In this document: piece by piece, positions 5,988 through 9,883 of the stretch
Position numbering within the stretch: the first letter of the stretch is position 1
How the letters are laid out: each line of letters starts with the position of its first letter
Source: an uncultured Eubacteriales bacterium
Lineage (GTDB): Bacteria > Bacillota > Clostridia > Christensenellales > Aristaeellaceae
Length of the DNA stretch: 9,883 nt
Direction of reading: 5' to 3'
NCBI GenBank assembly: GCA_900553295.1
Contig: USCR01000093.1
Location: forward strand, 1 to 9,883
Program-made: the position numbers and the translations under genes
The notes under the pieces: generated by a model
Told to the model about the DNA's origin: nothing
What the model saw: only the letters and a program-made list of their open reading frames with translations
Databases searched by the model: none

Positions 5988-7466
5988 ATGCGCCGAAGCG
6001 GTATCCTCATGCACATCTCCTCCCTCCCCGGGCCGGGCGGCATCGGCAGCCTGGGCAAGGAGGCCTACGCCTTCGCGGACTTCCTCAAGGCCAGCGGCAT
6101 GGCTGTGTGGCAGGTGCTCCCCCTGGGCCCCACGGGCTATGGGGAGAGCCCCTACCAGTCCTCCAGCGTGTTTGCGGGAAACCCCATGCTGATTTCCTGC
6201 GCCGCCCTGCGTGAGGCGGGCCTGGTGACCTACGACGACGGGGAGGAGTTCACCCCCGACGACCCGGAACGGGTGGATTACCCCGCCGTGCGGGAAAGCA
6301 AGGAAAAGCTCCTGCGCCGCTGCTTCGCCCAGTCGGAGGGCAAGCTGCAAAAGGAGCTGGCGGCCTTCCGCCGGGAGAATCCCTGGGTGGAGGATTTCGC
6401 CCTGTTCACCGCTCTGAAGGCCCGCTACGGGGGCGTCATGTGGACCAAGTGGCCTGACCGGGAGGTGCGCCGCCGCCAGCCCGCGGCCCTGGAACGCTGC
6501 CGCCGGGAGCTGGACGGGGAGATCCGCTATCATCTGTTCTGCCAGTACCTGTTCTTCCGCCAGTGGTTCGCCCTGAAGCGCTACTGCAACGGCCTGGGCA
6601 TCCGCCTGTTCGGGGATATGCCCATCTACGTGGCCGAGGACAGCGCCGACACCTGGACCCATCCCGAGGTGTTCCAGCTGGACGGGGAAGGCGTGCCCAA
6701 GCGGGTGGCCGGGGTGCCCCCGGATTTCTTCTCCGCGGACGGGCAGCTCTGGGGGAATCCCCTGTACCGCTGGTTTTCCCTGCGGCTGCACGGCTACGGC
6801 TGGTGGGTGGAACGCATGGCCGCCATGGCGAAGATGTACGACATCGTGCGCATCGACCACTTCATCGGCTTTGCCAATTACTATTCCGTGCCCCAGGGCG
6901 CGCCCAACGCCCGCACGGGCAAGTGGATCATCGGCCCGGGCAAGAGCCTGTTCCGCACCCTGGAAAAGAAAATCCCCGGCCTGAACATCGTGGCTGAGGA
7001 TCTGGGCTGCGTCAACGACCGGGTGCGCCGGCTGCTCACGGCGGTGGGGTACCCGGGCATGCGGGTGCTGTCCTTCGGCTTCGGGGGCGGGGAGGACAAT
7101 CCCCACCTGCCGGCCAACTATGTGACCAACAGCGTGGTGTACACCGGTACCCACGATAACGACACCGTCCGGGGCTGGATTGACACCGCGGACGATGCCG
7201 CCCTGGCCCAGGCCAGGCAGCTCCTGGGCTTTGACAAGCCCGAGGACGGCCCCGCGGCCTTTGTGCGCGCGGTGCTGGCCAGCCGGGCGGACACCGCCAT
7301 GATCCCCATGCAGGACGTCCTGGGCCTGGGTGGCTGGGCGCGGATGAACCGCCCCGGCACCATCGGCAACAACTGGCTGTGGCGCATGGCCCCCGGGGCC
7401 GCTACGCCGGAGCTGGCCCAGCGCCTGCGCCGGGAGAATGAAGCGACAAACAGGAGGATGGACTGA
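5988..7466 (+). CDS. malQ: 4-alpha-glucanotransferase (amylomaltase, GH77)
   Basis: The 492-residue product has the length of compact bacterial amylomaltases and all family landmarks in order: SSLPGPGGIGSLG (11-23), LPLGPTGYGESPYQSSSVFAGNP (44-66), GDMPIYVAEDSADTW (209-223), AGVPPDFFSADGQLWGNPLY (241-260), then the catalytic set. Asp290 in VRIDHF is the expected nucleophile, Glu337 in VAEDLG the acid/base, and Asp390 in GTHDND the transition-state stabiliser; Arg288 and His389 are also in place. The C-terminal RMNRPGTIGNNWLWR (452-466) is typical. In the cytoplasm it moves glucan segments between maltodextrins, releasing glucose and building longer chains that the phosphorylase encoded next can degrade. 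ATG 5988 begins exactly where homologues do, with AAGGATGAGG about 5-10 bases upstream. It lacks the long N-terminal extension of E. coli MalQ. Its stop is two bases before the glgP start, so the pair is tightly co-transcribed. Confidence 0.97.
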   Translation: MRRSGILMHISSLPGPGGIGSLGKEAYAFADFLKASGMAVWQVLPLGPTGYGESPYQSSSVFAGNPMLISCAALREAGLVTYDDGEEFTPDDPERVDYPAVRESKEKLLRRCFAQSEGKLQKELAAFRRENPWVEDFALFTALKARYGGVMWTKWPDREVRRRQPAALERCRRELDGEIRYHLFCQYLFFRQWFALKRYCNGLGIRLFGDMPIYVAEDSADTWTHPEVFQLDGEGVPKRVAGVPPDFFSADGQLWGNPLYRWFSLRLHGYGWWVERMAAMAKMYDIVRIDHFIGFANYYSVPQGAPNARTGKWIIGPGKSLFRTLEKKIPGLNIVAEDLGCVNDRVRRLLTAVGYPGMRVLSFGFGGGEDNPHLPANYVTNSVVYTGTHDNDTVRGWIDTADDAALAQARQLLGFDKPEDGPAAFVRAVLASRADTAMIPMQDVLGLGGWARMNRPGTIGNNWLWRMAPGAATPELAQRLRRENEATNRRMD

Positions 7467-7468
7467 CC

Positions 7469-9808
7469 ATGAACGCCAAGGAACTGATCCGCGACACTGA
7501 GCGCCTGCTCTTGACCCAGCAGCACTGCACCCTGGAGGAAGCCACCGCGCCCCAGCTGCACAATGCCCTTTCCACGGCGGCCATGGAGGCCCTGACGCCC
7601 CTGTGGGTGCGCTCCCAGCACAAGCGCGCGGGGAAGCGGCAAGCCTACTACCTCTCCGCGGAGTACCTCATGGGCCGCATGGTATACAATAACCTGTACT
7701 GCCTGGGGCTGCTGGACGACGCGCGGAAATTGCTGGAGGAGAAGGGCGTGGACCTGACCATGCTGGAGGACATCGAGGACGACGCCTTCGGCAATGGGGG
7801 CCTGGGCCGCCTGGCTGCCTGCTTCCTGGACAGCGCCGCCACCATCAACGTGCCCCTCACGGGCTACGGCCTGCGCTACCGCTACGGCCTGTTCAAGCAG
7901 AGCTTCGTGGACGGCCGCCAGCACGAGGAGCCCGACGACTGGGCCCGCTACGGCGACCCCTGGAGCATCCGCCGGGAGGAGGAATCCGTCATCGTCCCCA
8001 TGAAAACCGGGGACGTGCGGGCCGTGCCCTACGACATGCCCATCATCGGCTACGGCGCCAAGAACATCGGCACCCTGCGCCTGTGGCAGTGCGAGAGCCT
8101 CCATGAGATCGACTTCGACTTGTTCAATCAGCAGCAGTACGCCAAGGCCAGCGCGGACAAGAACCGCGCCGAGGACATCACCAAGTTCCTCTACCCCAAC
8201 GATACCCGCCGGGAAGGCAAGCAGCTGCGGGTGAAGCAGCAGTATGTGCTTTGCTCCGCCTCCCTGCAGGATATGCTCCGGCGCTACATGGCCAAGTACG
8301 GCCACGATTTCAGCCACTTCGCCGCCCTGCACGCCGTGCAGCTCAATGATACCCACCCCACCCTGTCCATTCCCGAGCTCATCCGCCTGCTGGAAAAAGA
8401 GGGCGTGCCCTTTGAGGAAGCCTTCCTCATCGGCCGGGACGTGTTCGCCTACACCAACCACACCGTGATGCAGGAAGCCCTGGAAAAGTGGGACCTGCCC
8501 CTGCTGGCCAGCGTGTGCCCGGACATCGTGCGCATCCTGCGCCGCATCGACGCCCGGTTCAAAAAGGAAATGGCCCAGGCGGGCAAGGAAGTGCGCCGGG
8601 ATCGCTGCATCATCTGGGAAAACCAGGTGCACATGGCCCAGCTGGCCGTGTACGCCACCCACGCCACCAACGGCGTGGCGGAGATCCACTCCCAAATCCT
8701 CAAGGACGACGTGTTCAGCGCCTGGTACGAGGTGTACCCCAAGCGCTTCCAGAACAAGACCAACGGCATCACCCAGCGCCGCTGGCTGGGCCTGTGCAAT
8801 CCCGAGCTGACCCAGCTGCTCACCGAGGAGATCGGCCCGGGCTTCCTCACCGACCTGTACCGCCTGGAGGCCCTCCGTCCCCGCGTTAGCGACGAACTCT
8901 GCGACAGCTTCCATGCGCTCAAGCAGCTGAAAAAGGCGCAGCTCTCCGCGGAGATCCTCCACAGCGAGGGCGTGCTCATCGACCCGGAGATGCTCTTTGA
9001 CGTGCAGGTGAAGCGCCTGCACGAGTACAAGCGCCAGCTCATGAACGCCCTGTCCATCCTGGCCATTTACCGCCAGCTCAAGGCCGGGGAGCTCCCGGAC
9101 TTCACCCCCACGGCCTTCATCTTCGGGGCCAAGGCGGCCCCCGGCTACGACCGGGCCAAGGCCATCATTCACCTGATTAACATGATCGCGGCCAAGGTCA
9201 ATGCCGACCCCGACATGGACGGGGTGCTGAAGGTGATCTTCGTGCAGAACTACAACTGCTCCTACGCGGAGAAGATCATCCCCGCCGCGGACGTGAGCGA
9301 GCAGATTTCCCCCGCGGGCACCGAGGCCAGCGGCACCGGCAACATGAAGCTGATGCTCAACGGCGCGGTGACCCTGGGCACCTTCGACGGCGCGAACATC
9401 GAGATTGTGGAGCAGGCGGGCCGGGAGAACAACTACATCTTCGGCGCCACGGTGGAGGAGCTGAACGCCATCCGCGACACCTACGACCCCAAGGCCATTT
9501 ATAAGAAGAACCCCCTGCTGCGCCAAACCCTGGACGCCCTGGTGGACGGCACCTTCCCCGACGAGGACGGCATGCTCAAGGAGCTGTACACCGCCCTATT
9601 GGAGGGCGCCAGCTGGCACAAGCCCGACCACTACTTCGTCCTGCACGACTTCGACGCCTATCTCCAGGCCAAGCTCCAGGCCAACGCGGATTACCAGGAC
9701 ATCCGCGCCTTCAGCCGCAAGTGCCTGATGAACGTGGCCGGGGCGGGCAAGTTCTCCTCCGACCGCACCATCGCCCAATACGCCAAGGAAATCTGGAAAG
9801 TCAAATAA
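7469..9808 (+). CDS. glgP: alpha-glucan (glycogen/maltodextrin) phosphorylase, GT35
   Basis: The 779-residue product is a complete glycogen phosphorylase, near the lower end of the family's usual length. Conserved blocks appear in order: YYLSAEYLMGR (60-70), DDAFGNGGLGRLAACFLDS (104-122), a TGYGLRYRYGLF block (131-142), QLNDTHPTLSIPEL (291-304), YTNHTVMQEALEKW (328-341), QNKTNGITQRRWL (428-440), DVQVKRLHEYKRQ (511-523), and EASGTGNMKLMLNGAVTLGT (619-638). Lys627 in GNMK is the expected pyridoxal-phosphate Schiff-base lysine. The ending, NVAGAGKFSSDRTIAQYAKEIW, is also typical. It removes terminal glucose from alpha-1,4-glucans using phosphate, yielding glucose-1-phosphate in the cytoplasm. 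An AGGAGG at 7452-7457 precedes ATG 7469 by 11 bases, a slightly long spacing, and the start follows the malQ stop by two bases. Tight linkage to malQ and the importer points to maltodextrin breakdown, although stored glycogen could also be a substrate. Confidence 0.97.
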   Translation: MNAKELIRDTERLLLTQQHCTLEEATAPQLHNALSTAAMEALTPLWVRSQHKRAGKRQAYYLSAEYLMGRMVYNNLYCLGLLDDARKLLEEKGVDLTMLEDIEDDAFGNGGLGRLAACFLDSAATINVPLTGYGLRYRYGLFKQSFVDGRQHEEPDDWARYGDPWSIRREEESVIVPMKTGDVRAVPYDMPIIGYGAKNIGTLRLWQCESLHEIDFDLFNQQQYAKASADKNRAEDITKFLYPNDTRREGKQLRVKQQYVLCSASLQDMLRRYMAKYGHDFSHFAALHAVQLNDTHPTLSIPELIRLLEKEGVPFEEAFLIGRDVFAYTNHTVMQEALEKWDLPLLASVCPDIVRILRRIDARFKKEMAQAGKEVRRDRCIIWENQVHMAQLAVYATHATNGVAEIHSQILKDDVFSAWYEVYPKRFQNKTNGITQRRWLGLCNPELTQLLTEEIGPGFLTDLYRLEALRPRVSDELCDSFHALKQLKKAQLSAEILHSEGVLIDPEMLFDVQVKRLHEYKRQLMNALSILAIYRQLKAGELPDFTPTAFIFGAKAAPGYDRAKAIIHLINMIAAKVNADPDMDGVLKVIFVQNYNCSYAEKIIPAADVSEQISPAGTEASGTGNMKLMLNGAVTLGTFDGANIEIVEQAGRENNYIFGATVEELNAIRDTYDPKAIYKKNPLLRQTLDALVDGTFPDEDGMLKELYTALLEGASWHKPDHYFVLHDFDAYLQAKLQANADYQDIRAFSRKCLMNVAGAGKFSSDRTIAQYAKEIWKVK

Positions 9809-9816
9809 ACCCAAAA

Positions 9817-9843
9817 GCGCGCCGCAATTCCCTTGCGGCGCGC
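9817..9843 (-). terminator. 11-bp perfect hairpin after glgP, T tract on the minus strand
   Basis: GCGCGCCGCAA (9817-9827) pairs perfectly with TTGCGGCGCGC (9833-9843) around a 5-base loop. It begins 8 bases after the glgP stop. On the + strand it is followed by CC, not T; on the - strand it is followed by TTTT (complement of 9813-9816). It therefore looks better as a terminator for a converging gene to the right, while still able to protect the 3' end of the glgP mRNA. Confidence 0.65.
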
Positions 9844-9855
9844 CCAGCCTGTCAA

Positions 9856-9880
9856 AAAAGGTCGCATCATGCGGCCTTTT
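9856..9880. terminator. bidirectional rho-independent terminator
   Basis: AAAAGGTCGC (9856-9865) pairs with GCGGCCTTTT (9871-9880), with one T-G wobble, around the loop ATCAT. The 3' arm supplies a T tract on the + strand, and the run of A at 9854-9859 supplies one on the - strand. It closes the operon and could also serve a converging gene. The window ends three bases later, so further T residues cannot be judged. Confidence 0.75.
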
Positions 9881-9883
9881 CTG

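Noticed and set aside
5968..6192. A + strand open frame starting at 5968 that overlaps the malQ start.
   Set aside because: It is out of frame with malQ, its translation is Ser/Pro/Ala/Cys-rich without motifs, and malQ family residues begin at once in the 5988 frame.
2279..7154. Other long - strand open frames (2279-3556, 3691-5094, 5595-7154).
   Set aside because: All are antisense to well-identified transporter and malQ genes, show the same skewed composition, and lack supporting ribosome binding sites or motifs.
7118..9526. An 802-codon open frame on the - strand opposite glgP and the end of malQ.
   Set aside because: It lies opposite two genes with full conserved motifs. Its translation is rich in His, Gly, Gln and Val without domain signatures, as expected when GC-rich codons on one strand remove stop codons on the other.
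1..9883. CRISPR arrays, tRNA/rRNA genes, insertion sequences, phage or defence genes.
   Set aside because: I looked for spaced repeats, tRNA-like folds, transposase or integrase motifs and terminal repeats. Only the 12-bp operator array repeats, and the coding content is ordinary transport and sugar metabolism.

Overview
This GC-rich window looks like chromosomal DNA from a Bacillota organism, most likely a GC-rich, gut-type Clostridia lineage. The grounds are strong AGGAGG-type ribosome binding sites, good sigma-A promoters with 17-bp spacers, a Gram-positive style binding-protein signal peptide, and a clostridial-type MalF with an extra N-terminal membrane pair. The placement is inferred from style; no rRNA or other taxonomic marker is present. 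All convincing genes lie on the + strand.

Layout: (1) 2-610 is the C-terminal part of a MATE-family efflux transporter whose start lies outside the window. (2) 651-1028 is a separate small transcription unit: a sigma-A promoter with a very short leader, an 88-residue membrane protein of unknown function (705-971), and a probable terminator. (3) 1053-1148 is an AT-rich control region with an UP-like A/T tract, a near-consensus promoter, and just downstream of the predicted start site a contiguous array of three 12-bp units, each with a central CG, of the kind LacI-family repressors bind. (4) 1182-9808 is a run of six genes: a LacI-family regulator, a MalE-type binding protein, MalF- and MalG-type permeases, 4-alpha-glucanotransferase (malQ) and alpha-glucan phosphorylase (glgP). 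(5) 9817-9880 holds two hairpins that close the locus. One carries its T tract only on the - strand; the other works as a terminator on either strand.

The genes make a coherent maltodextrin pathway. The binding protein captures linear alpha-glucans outside the cell and MalF/MalG import them. MalQ rearranges short chains into longer ones plus glucose, and GlgP releases glucose-1-phosphate. The regulator, encoded first, probably represses its own transcript and the downstream operon through the operator array. The transporter ATPase, phosphoglucomutase and glucokinase are not in the window and must be encoded elsewhere. A 12-bp perfect stem between the binding-protein and permease genes probably sets a higher level of binding protein than permease.

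I see no CRISPR array, RNA gene, insertion sequence, phage gene or defence system, and no clearly undescribed system. The most interesting points are regulatory: the tandem operator array, the hairpins between genes, and the small unknown membrane protein.
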